64,000 bases of DNA. Origin: CAWVSB01 sp046710535 (GTDB lineage: Bacteria; Pseudomonadota; Gammaproteobacteria; Pseudomonadales; CAWVSB01). The DNA lies in the NCBI GenBank assembly GCA_046710535.1, contig JBKEHH010000001.1:320951-384950 (forward strand), given 5' to 3'. The stretch's first letter is position 1, and each line of letters starts with the position of its first letter. Below are positions 33,970 through 42,932 of this stretch, piece after piece. Both the position numbers and the translations under genes were made by a program. A model generated the notes under the pieces. It was not told where the DNA came from. It saw only the letters and a list, made by a program, of their open reading frames with translations, and searched no databases.

Positions 33970-35287
33970 TTCTCTATTCGATGATGAGCGTGATTATCAG
34001 CCTTTAGCCGCAAAAGTTCGTCCGAAAACCTTAACTGCATACATCGGCCAAGATCATATTTTGGCCGCGGGAATGCCCCTGCGTGAAGCTATTGAACGTG
34101 ATCAATTGCATTCAATGATTCTGTGGGGGCCGCCTGGCACAGGCAAAACAACGCTGGCTAAGTTATTGGCAAATCTGGTCGATGCCCACTTTGAGACTTT
34201 ATCTGCGGTGTTAAGTGGCGTTAAAGATATACGTCAGTCAGTTGAAATTGCTAAACAGCAGCGCGCGCAAAATGGTCGTAAAACCATATTGTTCGTTGAT
34301 GAAGTACACCGATTTAATAAATCTCAGCAAGACGCCTTTTTGCCACATATAGAAGATGGCACTATTTTGTTTGTTGGCGCGACTACTGAAAATCCGTCAT
34401 TCGAACTGAATAACGCGCTGTTGTCACGCTGCAGAGTTTACGTATTAAAAAGTTTATCTGAAACAGCGTTAGTCGAGATCTTACGCCAAGCGGCTGCAAC
34501 CTTAATAGATATTAAACTAGACGAAAAATTATTACAGCGCATTGCGATCAGTGCAGATGGTGATGCCCGCCGTGGATTAAATCTGCTAGAAATCGGCATT
34601 GATTTAGGCCGCAGCAGCGATGGCAGTGTTGAGATTAGCGAGGCCACCATTGATCAGGTATTGCAGGGCGATGTACGCCGATTTGATAAAGGCGGCGATA
34701 TTTTCTATGAGCAAATATCGGCGTTGCACAAAGCGGTGCGCGGTAGCTCTCCCGACGGGGCTCTATATTGGTTAGCCAGAATGCTAGACGGCGGCTGTGA
34801 TCCTTTGTACATTGCCCGCCGCGTAGTTAGTATGGCTACTGAAGATATAGGTAATGCTGATCCTAGGGCGCTAAGCATTGCGTTAAATGCCTGGGATGTG
34901 CAGGCTCGTCTTGGCAGTCCTGAAGGTGAATTGGCCTTGGCACAAGCATTGGCGTATTTGGCTAGTGCGCCAAAAAGTAACGCCGTTTATAGCGCGTTTA
35001 ATAGTATTATGGCTGCAGTCAAAGAACAGCCAGCGTATGACGTGCCGATGCATTTGCGTAACGCGCCAACTAATTTGATGAAAGATTTAGATTACGGCGG
35101 TGAATACCGCTACTCACACGACGAGCCGGAAGGTTATAGTGCTGGTGAATCCTATTTACCTGAAGAATTGGCTGATCAGAAATTTTATCAGCCGGTACCT
35201 CGAGGCTTGGAAATAAAGATTAGTGAGAAATTAAAATACTTAAAAGAGCTGGATAAAAAAAGTGCCAGTAAAAGATACCGTAACTGA
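33962..35287 (+). CDS. rarA: Replication-associated recombination ATPase RarA (MgsA)
   Basis: A 441-residue AAA+ clamp-loader-like ATPase that acts at stalled replication forks. Walker A is GPPGTGKTTLA (about residue 57), Walker B is FVDEVHRFNKSQQD, the sensor is GATTENPSFELN, and the C-terminal MgsA domain includes YWLARMLDGGCDPLYIARR. Length is close to E. coli RarA (447). Confidence 0.97.
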   Translation: MINSLFDDERDYQPLAAKVRPKTLTAYIGQDHILAAGMPLREAIERDQLHSMILWGPPGTGKTTLAKLLANLVDAHFETLSAVLSGVKDIRQSVEIAKQQRAQNGRKTILFVDEVHRFNKSQQDAFLPHIEDGTILFVGATTENPSFELNNALLSRCRVYVLKSLSETALVEILRQAAATLIDIKLDEKLLQRIAISADGDARRGLNLLEIGIDLGRSSDGSVEISEATIDQVLQGDVRRFDKGGDIFYEQISALHKAVRGSSPDGALYWLARMLDGGCDPLYIARRVVSMATEDIGNADPRALSIALNAWDVQARLGSPEGELALAQALAYLASAPKSNAVYSAFNSIMAAVKEQPAYDVPMHLRNAPTNLMKDLDYGGEYRYSHDEPEGYSAGESYLPEELADQKFYQPVPRGLEIKISEKLKYLKELDKKSASKRYRN

Positions 35288-35311
35288 ACTAATATTTAAC
35301 GAAGGTAAGTA

Positions 35312-35710
35312 ATGATGACAGCGACATTGCCTACATTATTGGCCATAGCGCTGGGCGGAGCCCTAGGCGCATTGGCTCGATTTGCAGCCTCTAGTTATTT
35401 TAATCAAACCGTTCAAGTCCATCACACCCTACATATAGGTACGATGTTGGTAAACATTATTGGCTCGTTTGTGATGGGGCTCGTTTACGTTTATATCGTC
35501 GAGCAGGAGCTATTTCATCCCCATTGGAAAAGCGTTGTGATGGTTGGATTTTTAGGCGCGTTTACCACTTTTTCTAGTTACTCGCTTGAAGCTATTAACT
35601 TCTATGAACAAGGTTATCCAATGTTGGCGCTGGCTTATGTCGTCACTACCGTCGTTGCGTGCTTGTGCGCAGCTGGCGGCGCAATTTATATCGCAAGAAC
35701 TTTAATGTAA
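35312..35710 (+). CDS. crcB: Fluoride exporter CrcB/Fluc
   Basis: A 132-residue protein with four membrane helices. It has the Fluc motifs GGALGALARF, GTMLVNIIGSFVMG and GFLGAFTTFSSYSLE, the last holding the pore phenylalanines and the central sodium-site region. It exports fluoride as a dual-topology dimer. It lies 24 bases after rarA and 15 before serS. No fluoride riboswitch is seen upstream; it rides on the ftsK transcript. Confidence 0.95.
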   Translation: MMTATLPTLLAIALGGALGALARFAASSYFNQTVQVHHTLHIGTMLVNIIGSFVMGLVYVYIVEQELFHPHWKSVVMVGFLGAFTTFSSYSLEAINFYEQGYPMLALAYVVTTVVACLCAAGGAIYIARTLM

Positions 35711-35725
35711 CGGACTCAATAGAAA

Positions 35726-37003
35726 ATGTTAGATATTAAAAGAATACGTACAGACCTTGATGTAGTAGCTGAGCGTTTAGCTGTCAAAGGTTTTGATTTT
35801 GATAAAAGTTATTTCCTAGACTTAGATGCGCGCCGTAAACATGCTGACATTCAGTATCAAGACTTGTTGTCACAGCGTAAGCAAGCGTCAAAGAGAGTAG
35901 GCGAGCTAATACGTGAAGGGCTATCACCCGATGAAGCTAAGAAGTCTGTCGCAGAAACAATTGACAATATTTCTGCCCAAATAGACTCAATGACTGAAGA
36001 GCAGCGTCGCGTCCAGCAAGAGCTAGACGATTTTTTAATGGGTGTGCCTAATATTCCAGTAGCTGCAGTGCCTGCTGGTAAAACTGAAGATGACAATATT
36101 GAAATTGCCCTATGGGGTAAACCCAGAAAGTTAAAATTCAAAGCTAAAGACCACGTAGATATTGGTGGTGAGCTAGCTCTGTTAGATTTTGATGTTGCTG
36201 CAAAAATTACTGGTGCGCGCTTTGCGGTTATGAAAGGCAGTCTGGCGCGACTACACCGAGCGCTAATTCAGTACATGCTAGATATGCATACTCAGCATCA
36301 CGGTTATGAAGAAGTGAATGTGCCTTATATTGTTAACACTGACTCGTTAAAAGGCACTGGCCAGCTACCTAAATTTGAAGAAGACTTATTTAAGCTAGAA
36401 GGTGATCAAGGTTATTACCTCATTCCTACCGCCGAAGTGCCGATAACTAATCTAATGCGAGATGAAATAGCCGCTGAGCTGCCAATTCGCTATGCCGCGC
36501 ATACGCCGTGCTTTAGAAGCGAAGCGGGCAGTTATGGTCGCGATACTCGCGGCATGATTCGCCAGCATCAGTTTGAAAAAGTAGAATTAGTACAGTTTGT
36601 AAAACCCGAAGATTCCGAGCAGGCTTTGATCGATTTGACTGGCCATGCTGAAGCCATTCTGCAAGGCTTAGACCTGCCGTACAGAAAGGTTATGTTGTGC
36701 GGTGGTGATTTAGGTTTTTCTGCGCAACAAACCTTCGACTTGGAAGTCTGGTTGCCTGGCCAAGATAAATACCGCGAGATTAGTTCATGTAGCAGCTTTG
36801 GTGATTATCAAGCTCGCCGTATGAAAGCTCGCTGGCGTAATCCTGAAACCAACAAAACCGAATACATGCATACACTGAATGGTTCTGGCTTGGCTGTTGG
36901 TCGAACTCTGGTGGCAGTATTAGAAAATTATCAAGATGCTGACGGCAGTGTAAAAATTCCTATGGTTTTGCAGTCATATATGAACGACGCAAAAACTCTT
37001 TAG
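35726..37003 (+). CDS. serS: Seryl-tRNA synthetase
   Basis: A 425-residue class II synthetase. The N-terminal coiled-coil arm for tRNA-Ser (about residues 30-105) is followed by the catalytic core with motif 2 (PCFRSEAGSYGRDTRGMIRQHQFEKVE) and motif 3 (LNGSGLAVGRTLVAVLENYQ). It charges tRNA-Ser and tRNA-Sec with serine. The position after crcB and before cysG is the order seen in related genomes. Confidence 0.98.
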   Translation: MLDIKRIRTDLDVVAERLAVKGFDFDKSYFLDLDARRKHADIQYQDLLSQRKQASKRVGELIREGLSPDEAKKSVAETIDNISAQIDSMTEEQRRVQQELDDFLMGVPNIPVAAVPAGKTEDDNIEIALWGKPRKLKFKAKDHVDIGGELALLDFDVAAKITGARFAVMKGSLARLHRALIQYMLDMHTQHHGYEEVNVPYIVNTDSLKGTGQLPKFEEDLFKLEGDQGYYLIPTAEVPITNLMRDEIAAELPIRYAAHTPCFRSEAGSYGRDTRGMIRQHQFEKVELVQFVKPEDSEQALIDLTGHAEAILQGLDLPYRKVMLCGGDLGFSAQQTFDLEVWLPGQDKYREISSCSSFGDYQARRMKARWRNPETNKTEYMHTLNGSGLAVGRTLVAVLENYQDADGSVKIPMVLQSYMNDAKTL

Positions 37004-37024
37004 ACTAGCTTGTGAGTGTTCTAA

Positions 37025-38410
37025 ATGGATTATCTTCCGCTAAATTTTGATGTAAAAGACCGGCGAATACTAGTTGTCGGCGGTGGTGATCTTGCGTTGC
37101 GCAAGGCAAAGATACTAAACCGCAGTGGAGCAGTGCTTTATGTGGTTGCTCCAGAAATAATTGATGAGCTTAAAGCACTAGTTGTTAGCTCCTCCGGCCT
37201 GTCAATCGAGCGGTCATATCAGTTACAAGACCTTGAGGGTGTTTGTTTAGTGGTTGTAGCCACAGACGATATGGCAGTTAACGAAGCTGTGTCAAGCGAT
37301 GCCAAAGCGGCTAATGTATGGGTTAATGTTGTTGATCAACCACACTTGTGCAACGTAATTTTCCCCGCGGTTATTGATCGCAGCCCAATTGTTATCTCAC
37401 TCAGTAGTGGCGGTAGTTCGCCGATGATGTTACGTAAACTTAAGGCGCAGCTAGAAACTCAACTGCCCAGCAGTTTGGGTAGGCTAGCTGAATTCTTGGG
37501 CGCTAACAAAAATAAAGTAAAACAAGCTCTGACCGAGTCATCACGCCGCTTAAGATTTTGGGAACAAGCGATCGACGGTCTCGTAGCCGAAGATGTTTAT
37601 GCGGGCAATGAAACCTTGGCGCAACAGCGCTTTGATGAATTACTAAACAATAGTTTGGCTGCACCTCAAGGCGAAGTTTATTTAATTGGCGCTGGCCCAG
37701 GTGACGCAGATTTACTCACCTTTAAAGCCTTGCGTTTAATGCAAAAAGCCGATGTTGTTCTGTATGACAGACTGGTCAGTGATCAAATATTGCGCTTATG
37801 CCGCGTTGATGCCGACATGGTTTATGTCGGTAAGGCGCGTTCTGATCATGCGGTTCCCCAAGGCGATATAAATCAGATGCTGGTAGATTTGGCACGGGAA
37901 GGTAAGCGAGTTGTTAGACTGAAAGGCGGTGATCCGTTTATATTCGGCCGTGGCGGTGAAGAAATAGCCCTGCTAGCCGAGCATAATATTCCATTTCAAG
38001 TTGTACCCGGTATTACGGCTGCCTCTGGTTGCGCTGCATATGCTGGTATTCCCTTAACTCATCGTGACTATGCTCAGTCAGTGAGATTTTTAACGGGGCA
38101 CTTAAAAGCCGATACGCCTAATCTTAATTGGCTAGAAATGGTGCATCGCGATGAAACTTTAGTATTTTACATGGGTCTAGTAGGGCTGCCGCTTATTTGC
38201 GAGGGTTTGTTATCGGCAGGAAGGTCAGCCGATACGCCGATAGCCTTAATACATAATGGCACTAGGTCAGATCAAGTAGTGGTAACGGGTACCTTAAGTA
38301 CCATGGTAGATGAAGTGGCGAAAGCAAATATTAAAGCGCCAACGTTAATTATTGTGGGTGAAGTAGTGAAGCTTCGTAAACAATTAAGTTGGTTTAAACA
38401 AGAGGATTAA
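37025..38410 (+). CDS. cysG: Siroheme synthase CysG
   Basis: A 461-residue multifunctional enzyme. The N-terminal Rossmann domain is precorrin-2 dehydrogenase/ferrochelatase (VVGGGDLALRKAKIL at about residue 18, SSGGSSPMMLRKLK). The C-terminal part from about residue 215 is uroporphyrinogen-III methyltransferase (YLIGAGPGDADLLTFKALR, VRLKGGDPFIFGRGGEE, VVPGITAASG). It makes siroheme for sulfite and nitrite reductases. Full fusion length. gor begins 2 bases after its stop. Confidence 0.97.
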   Translation: MDYLPLNFDVKDRRILVVGGGDLALRKAKILNRSGAVLYVVAPEIIDELKALVVSSSGLSIERSYQLQDLEGVCLVVVATDDMAVNEAVSSDAKAANVWVNVVDQPHLCNVIFPAVIDRSPIVISLSSGGSSPMMLRKLKAQLETQLPSSLGRLAEFLGANKNKVKQALTESSRRLRFWEQAIDGLVAEDVYAGNETLAQQRFDELLNNSLAAPQGEVYLIGAGPGDADLLTFKALRLMQKADVVLYDRLVSDQILRLCRVDADMVYVGKARSDHAVPQGDINQMLVDLAREGKRVVRLKGGDPFIFGRGGEEIALLAEHNIPFQVVPGITAASGCAAYAGIPLTHRDYAQSVRFLTGHLKADTPNLNWLEMVHRDETLVFYMGLVGLPLICEGLLSAGRSADTPIALIHNGTRSDQVVVTGTLSTMVDEVAKANIKAPTLIIVGEVVKLRKQLSWFKQED

Positions 38411-38412
38411 TA

Positions 38413-39768
38413 GTGTCAGAGTTTGATTACGATTTGGTTGTTATTGGTGCAGGTTCTGGTGGTGTAAGAGCCGCCAGAATGTCTGCTGGCATGGGTGCTA
38501 AGGTCGCTATAGTTGAAGACAGGTACTGGGGCGGCACCTGCGTCAATGTTGGTTGTGTACCTAAAAAGCTTTATTACTATGCCTCGCATTTTCCTGAGTA
38601 TCAAAAAGATGCAACTAGTTTTGGTTGGGAAGCTAGCGCGCCAAAATTTGACTGGGATGTTCTAAAAGAAAATCGTCGTAATGAAATACTACGGTTGAAT
38701 GGTATTTATCGCCATATACTTGGCGACGTTAATGTCGAGCAAATCGAAGCGCGCGCTACCGTGGTTGATGCTAATACTGTTGGCTTATCAACCGGTAAAA
38801 AAATAACCGCAGAGCGTATATTGATTGCAACCGGCGGCTGGCCGTTTATCCCTGATTTCCCTGGTAAAGAGTTGGTGGTCAGCTCTAATGAGATTTTCGA
38901 TATATCACCGTTACCTAAGCGTATGGTTATCGTTGGCGCGGGTTACATCGCGGTAGAATTTGCCGGAATTTTTAATGGTCTTGGGGTTGAAACCCATTTG
39001 GTTTATCGAGGGCCTAAACTACTAAGAACCTTTGATGAAGAAGTTGCAGAGCATGTTTCCAAAGAACTAGCGTTGCATGGCATTAAAATTCACTTTAATA
39101 CTAATATCACCCAAGTGGAAAAAACTGGTGATGAGTTGACCGTTCATTTTGACAGTGGTGATACCTTAACAGTAGGGCACGTGCTATACGCTACTGGCCG
39201 TAAACCTAATGTCGAAGGTTTAGGCTTAGAAGAAGTTGGCGTGACAAAAACCGCTAAAGGTTTTGTCGAAGTTGACGAATTTTATCAAACCAAATGCCCC
39301 AGTATTTATGCTGTCGGCGATATTATTGAAGGCCCTGAATTAACGCCTGTAGCCTTAGCCGAAGGTATGGTTTTAGCTAATCATCTCTTCGGTAAAGGAG
39401 CTGTGCCACTTGATTACGACTACATTGCTACCGCAGTATTCTGTCAGCCGAATATAGGCACTTGCGGCTTAACTGAACAACAAGCTCGCGCTCAGTACGG
39501 TGATGTAAAGATCTTTAAGTCTACTTTTAGACACTTAAAACATACTTTGGGTGACAATAAAACCAAAACCTTTATGAAGATGATTGTTGATAAAGCGTCA
39601 GATAAGGTGGTTGGCATACACATGGTTGGCGACGAGGCCGGTGAAATCATTCAAGGTTTGGCGGTTGCTATGAAGGCAGGGGTCACCAAAGCGCAAATGG
39701 ACTCTACGATTGGTATTCATCCTACTGCCGCTGAAGAGTTTGTTACCATGCGTACTGAGGTTTCATAA
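38413..39768 (+). CDS. gor: Glutathione-disulfide reductase
   Basis: A 451-residue flavoprotein disulfide reductase with a GTG start. FAD-binding GAGSGGVRAARMSA, the redox pair CVNVGC in GGTCVNVGCVPKKLYYYASHF, an NADPH-binding Rossmann motif GAGYIAVEFAG, and the C-terminal GIHPTAAEEFVTMR with the catalytic histidine are present. The YYYASHF after the disulfide is glutathione-reductase-like. Found 2 bases after cysG, so probably the last gene of the ftsK-to-gor run. Confidence 0.93.
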   Translation: MSEFDYDLVVIGAGSGGVRAARMSAGMGAKVAIVEDRYWGGTCVNVGCVPKKLYYYASHFPEYQKDATSFGWEASAPKFDWDVLKENRRNEILRLNGIYRHILGDVNVEQIEARATVVDANTVGLSTGKKITAERILIATGGWPFIPDFPGKELVVSSNEIFDISPLPKRMVIVGAGYIAVEFAGIFNGLGVETHLVYRGPKLLRTFDEEVAEHVSKELALHGIKIHFNTNITQVEKTGDELTVHFDSGDTLTVGHVLYATGRKPNVEGLGLEEVGVTKTAKGFVEVDEFYQTKCPSIYAVGDIIEGPELTPVALAEGMVLANHLFGKGAVPLDYDYIATAVFCQPNIGTCGLTEQQARAQYGDVKIFKSTFRHLKHTLGDNKTKTFMKMIVDKASDKVVGIHMVGDEAGEIIQGLAVAMKAGVTKAQMDSTIGIHPTAAEEFVTMRTEVS

Positions 39769-39975
39769 CCGTTTCGTCATACATTTACCGGCAAGTAAAT
39801 ACTGGTGCAGCTGATAATACGTTATTGATGGTAGTTTTTCATAATCACGTTAGTGCTCTGTTAAATCAGATGCTTACAGTTTTTCTTTGCAATCATTGCT
39901 ATATTCTGATGATGCTGTTCGCTCGCAGTATCATCATTTATCTACCCAATACTTCAAATAATAAACTGGGAAAAT

Positions 39976-40890
39976 ATGAAATATTTCAAACCTTTACTAC
40001 CATTTTTAATAGGCTGCGCTGTTTTACTTGCCAGTAATAACTTTTTTGAATTCACCTTAATGAATGGCGCATTACAGTTAGCGCTATTTATCTTAGTTGT
40101 GAATATTCCTGCCAAGTTAACCGGCAGAATGTCTTATGTGGATATTGGCTGGCCTTTGGGCTTAACCCTAATTGGCATTTTGGTATTGGTTTATGGGCAG
40201 GGCGCTGATTCTAAAAAGCTGCTGGCTGGTGTGTTGTTTTTGTTTATGGGTTTGCGGATGGGCTTGATGGCGCTGCTATATTTAACCAAGGGCGCGTTTA
40301 AGCGAGAGCTGCCCCGTTATCAATATCAAAAGCTGCGTTGGGAAAAGGAAGGCAAAGCCAATGTTACTTTAGCGATGCAGGTGGAGATTTTAGTTCAAGC
40401 CTTTGCCAATATGAGTTTTTTGGCAATGCCAGCATTATTGATAGCGTGGAATCCAAATTCTTCTTTTCACTGGTTGGAGATAGTAGGCCTTGTTCTTTGG
40501 GTACTAAGCTATTGCATGGAAAGTCTTGCCGATAAACAGAAAAATAACTTTATTGCCGAGAATGTGAAAGCAGGCAATAAGCGTGCTTTATGTAATGTGG
40601 GTTTGTGGCGTTACAGTAGACACCCCAACTATTTTTTCGAATGGATGGTTTGGAATTCATTGATTGTCATCGCGCTGCCATCATTAATGGCGCTATGGAG
40701 TTCAGAGTCTGTAGTTGTGATGGTCGCTTTGGTGGGCGTCCTATTTATGGCCTCTAGAATGATGTACACAACCCTAGTTCATTATACCGGTGCTAAGCCT
40801 GCCGAATATTATTCAGTACAAAAACGGCCTGAATACAAAGAATATCAGCGTACTACCAGTATGTTTTTTCCAAAAAAACCAATGCTTTAG
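39976..40890 (+). CDS. DUF1295 membrane protein (second paralogue)
   Basis: A 304-residue polytopic membrane protein with about eight hydrophobic segments. It has the DUF1295 C-terminal signature GLWRYSRHPNYFFEWMVWNSL and the ending YQRTTSMFFPKKP. Relatives are steroid 5-alpha-reductase-like enzymes; the substrate is unknown. It shares the SRHPNYF box with the protein at 3394-4254 but is otherwise clearly different. The 207 bases before it hold no gene I can support. Confidence 0.8.
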   Translation: MKYFKPLLPFLIGCAVLLASNNFFEFTLMNGALQLALFILVVNIPAKLTGRMSYVDIGWPLGLTLIGILVLVYGQGADSKKLLAGVLFLFMGLRMGLMALLYLTKGAFKRELPRYQYQKLRWEKEGKANVTLAMQVEILVQAFANMSFLAMPALLIAWNPNSSFHWLEIVGLVLWVLSYCMESLADKQKNNFIAENVKAGNKRALCNVGLWRYSRHPNYFFEWMVWNSLIVIALPSLMALWSSESVVVMVALVGVLFMASRMMYTTLVHYTGAKPAEYYSVQKRPEYKEYQRTTSMFFPKKPML

Positions 40891-40976
40891 CAAAAGATAA
40901 CAAGCGTTAACTATTGAATAGCCGAATAACTGTGGCGACAATTGTTTGTTTTAAAATTAAGGCGGTGTGATTACTC

Positions 40977-41924
40977 GTGGTAAGCAATAATAGTTCTGTC
41001 GGTAGTCCAGCACACAGCTCTTTGAAGGCGTATTTTTTCCTAAGCTTCACTGCCATCTGTTTCGGCGCTAATACGACTTTAGCAAAACTTGCTGTGGGCC
41101 AAGTGTCGCCGATGATGGTGGTGACATTGCGTTGGCTTTTAGTGGTGGTATTGCTACTAGTGTTTAACCGGAAAAACTTGGTTCGTGATTGGCCAGTGTT
41201 AAAGCCGCGTCTGGGTTTTCTATTTTCCCTAGGTGCTTTGGGCTTTGCTGCTTTTAATGCCTTGTTCTACGTCGCGGCTTATGACACTACGGCAATTAAT
41301 ATGGGTATTATTTCCGGTATGTTACCGGTATTTATCTTAGTTGGTGCATTGGTAATGTATGGAACACCAGTGAGAAAGCTGCAATGGCTTGGGGTTGTTA
41401 TAACCTTGTCGGGTGTTGCGGTAGTGGCGTCTGCCGGCGAGTTTTCCCGCTTGCTTGAGCTACGCCTCAATCGAGGTGATATCTTTGTGATTCTTGCGAG
41501 TCTGCTCTATGCAGGCTATACAATCGCGCTACAAAAGCGGCCAGTTTGTTCAGTTTTTAGTTTGTTCACAGTACTTGGGGTTTCGGCGCTTCTAGTTTCA
41601 TTACCTATGGTGGCGGTGGAAGTTTGGATTGGTGAATTCCAAGCACCTACAGCTTACGGCTGGGTGGTCATCATATTAGTGGCGTTATTCCCGTCGCTTT
41701 TAGCGCAAACTGCTTTCATGCGCGGCGTCGAAATTATTGGTCCGGGGCGCGCTGGGATTTTCATTAACCTCGCGCCGGTTATTGGCACAATATTCGCAGT
41801 GCTGTACCTAGGAGAACAATTTCACGCTTATCATGGTGCGGCTCTAGTGCTGGTACTCGGTGGTATTTGGCTAGCTGAGCGTGGTTCGAAAATAGGCGCT
41901 GGGTCAAATGTTATTGAAACGTGA
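40977..41924 (+). CDS. EamA/DMT-family transporter
   Basis: A 315-residue membrane protein with ten predicted helices in two EamA repeats (first about 20-150, second about 165-300). It has the typical TTLAKLAVGQVSPMMVVTLRWLLV start and the second-repeat AGIFINLAPVIGTIFAVLYLGEQF. Members export amino acids, sugars or metabolites; the substrate cannot be told. The GTG start at 40977 is 86 bases after the DUF1295 gene. Confidence 0.87.
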   Translation: MVSNNSSVGSPAHSSLKAYFFLSFTAICFGANTTLAKLAVGQVSPMMVVTLRWLLVVVLLLVFNRKNLVRDWPVLKPRLGFLFSLGALGFAAFNALFYVAAYDTTAINMGIISGMLPVFILVGALVMYGTPVRKLQWLGVVITLSGVAVVASAGEFSRLLELRLNRGDIFVILASLLYAGYTIALQKRPVCSVFSLFTVLGVSALLVSLPMVAVEVWIGEFQAPTAYGWVVIILVALFPSLLAQTAFMRGVEIIGPGRAGIFINLAPVIGTIFAVLYLGEQFHAYHGAALVLVLGGIWLAERGSKIGAGSNVIET

Positions 41925-41985
41925 AACATTAGAAGGATCTAACTATAGTATCGTTAGTTGTAATGTGTAAAAGGCGAGCAGATAA

Positions 41986-42222
41986 ATGAAGAAACTTAAA
42001 AATGAAAAAGAACTGGTAAAGAAGGCTATCGCTGAAGGAATGAAATATGGCGAGGAGAGAGGGGTGGTAGAGTTTGAAGCAACAGATTCCGCTGCTGAAA
42101 AAATAGAATATATCTATCGATTGCTGGTGCATGACAAAGTAATTCAGCCGGTACCAGAGGATCAAGTGTCAGCGGTTACGATGAAACACAAGCTGGCGAT
42201 ATGGGCCTCTAAGATGAAATGA
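41986..42222 (+). CDS. DUF5062-family small protein
   Basis: A 78-residue cytosolic protein. The segments KKLKNEKELVKKAIAEGMKY, IYRLLVHDKVIQPVPEDQ and MKHKLAIWASKM match the DUF5062 family I recall from Vibrio and Shewanella. The role is unknown. It is a stand-alone gene downstream of the EamA transporter; the 150 bases after it hold nothing I can support. Confidence 0.75.
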   Translation: MKKLKNEKELVKKAIAEGMKYGEERGVVEFEATDSAAEKIEYIYRLLVHDKVIQPVPEDQVSAVTMKHKLAIWASKMK

Positions 42223-42372
42223 TCAACCTGTGTATTAGTAGAACCAGTTTTCATACTTTGTTGCTTGGCTGAGTGAAACTTTTAACTTCATCTCAAATGT
42301 CTGCGACCCCTGTCAAAAACTTAAAATTTCAGCAACAATGCAGACCTCTTGGGACAAAATCTATTGTTAATG

Positions 42373-42710
42373 TTAACTGTTAATGGCGTCGAGTCTCACT
42401 CTGACCTTTGCATGGTCAGTACGGCTTAATTGCAACTGTGTATAAAAAAAAGCAAGAAATAAACCTAAAACAACAATGATTGAACAAACTGTTGCGCCAA
42501 GTGCCTGTAAAGTGCTCTGACTCACGCTTCCAGGCATCCCATAACAAATATAAACATTGCTAAGCCAGCTAATGTTCCACTGAGCCCATGTACTTGGGTA
42601 TAGAAAAAATAACAAAATTTACAAAGGCGGCGTCTTCTACCACGAACGGTATACTGCCAACCGAATATGACCATTTCTCCGTAGCTGAAAGTTTTTGTAT
42701 AAGATTTCAT
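42373..42710 (-). pseudogene. Relic of a GPH-family (MFS) transporter
   Basis: Two overlapping minus-strand frames join into one truncated membrane protein. The first (from 42710) reads KTFSYGEM then YFFYTQVHGLSGTLAGLAMFIFV, which parallels the start of the intact transporter at 58427 (FFYYNQVLGLSGSLAGAAAL). Near 42520 the frame changes to SVSQSTLQALGATVCSIIVVLGLFLAFFYTQLQLS, resembling the last helix and tail of this family. About 1 kb of the middle is missing. This is a gene with an internal deletion and a frame change. From 42711 to 42932 nothing is seen. Confidence 0.55.
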
Positions 42711-42932
42711 TCTTAAATAACTTAGTGGAAATAGTCTAATTCAAAAAATCTACTTTATGGAGAGTCTTAATATTGCCAATGCTTGGAAGTATCAGTACCG
42801 ATATAAATTATTATTCTCTGCCCCCAGCTTTAATTTACTGAGCAAACTGCTGGTATAGAATCTACTCGTAACTCTATCAACTAACAAGTTAGTAAGGACC
42901 TGCAGCTAGGCGTCAGCGTGCAACATACTGGT

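Noticed and set aside
35288..35311. Fluoride riboswitch for crcB
   Set aside because: Only 24 bases separate rarA from crcB, too short for the riboswitch.
39825..40037. Open frame of 70 codons before the second DUF1295 gene
   Set aside because: It overlaps the start of the DUF1295 gene in another frame and has no supporting signal.
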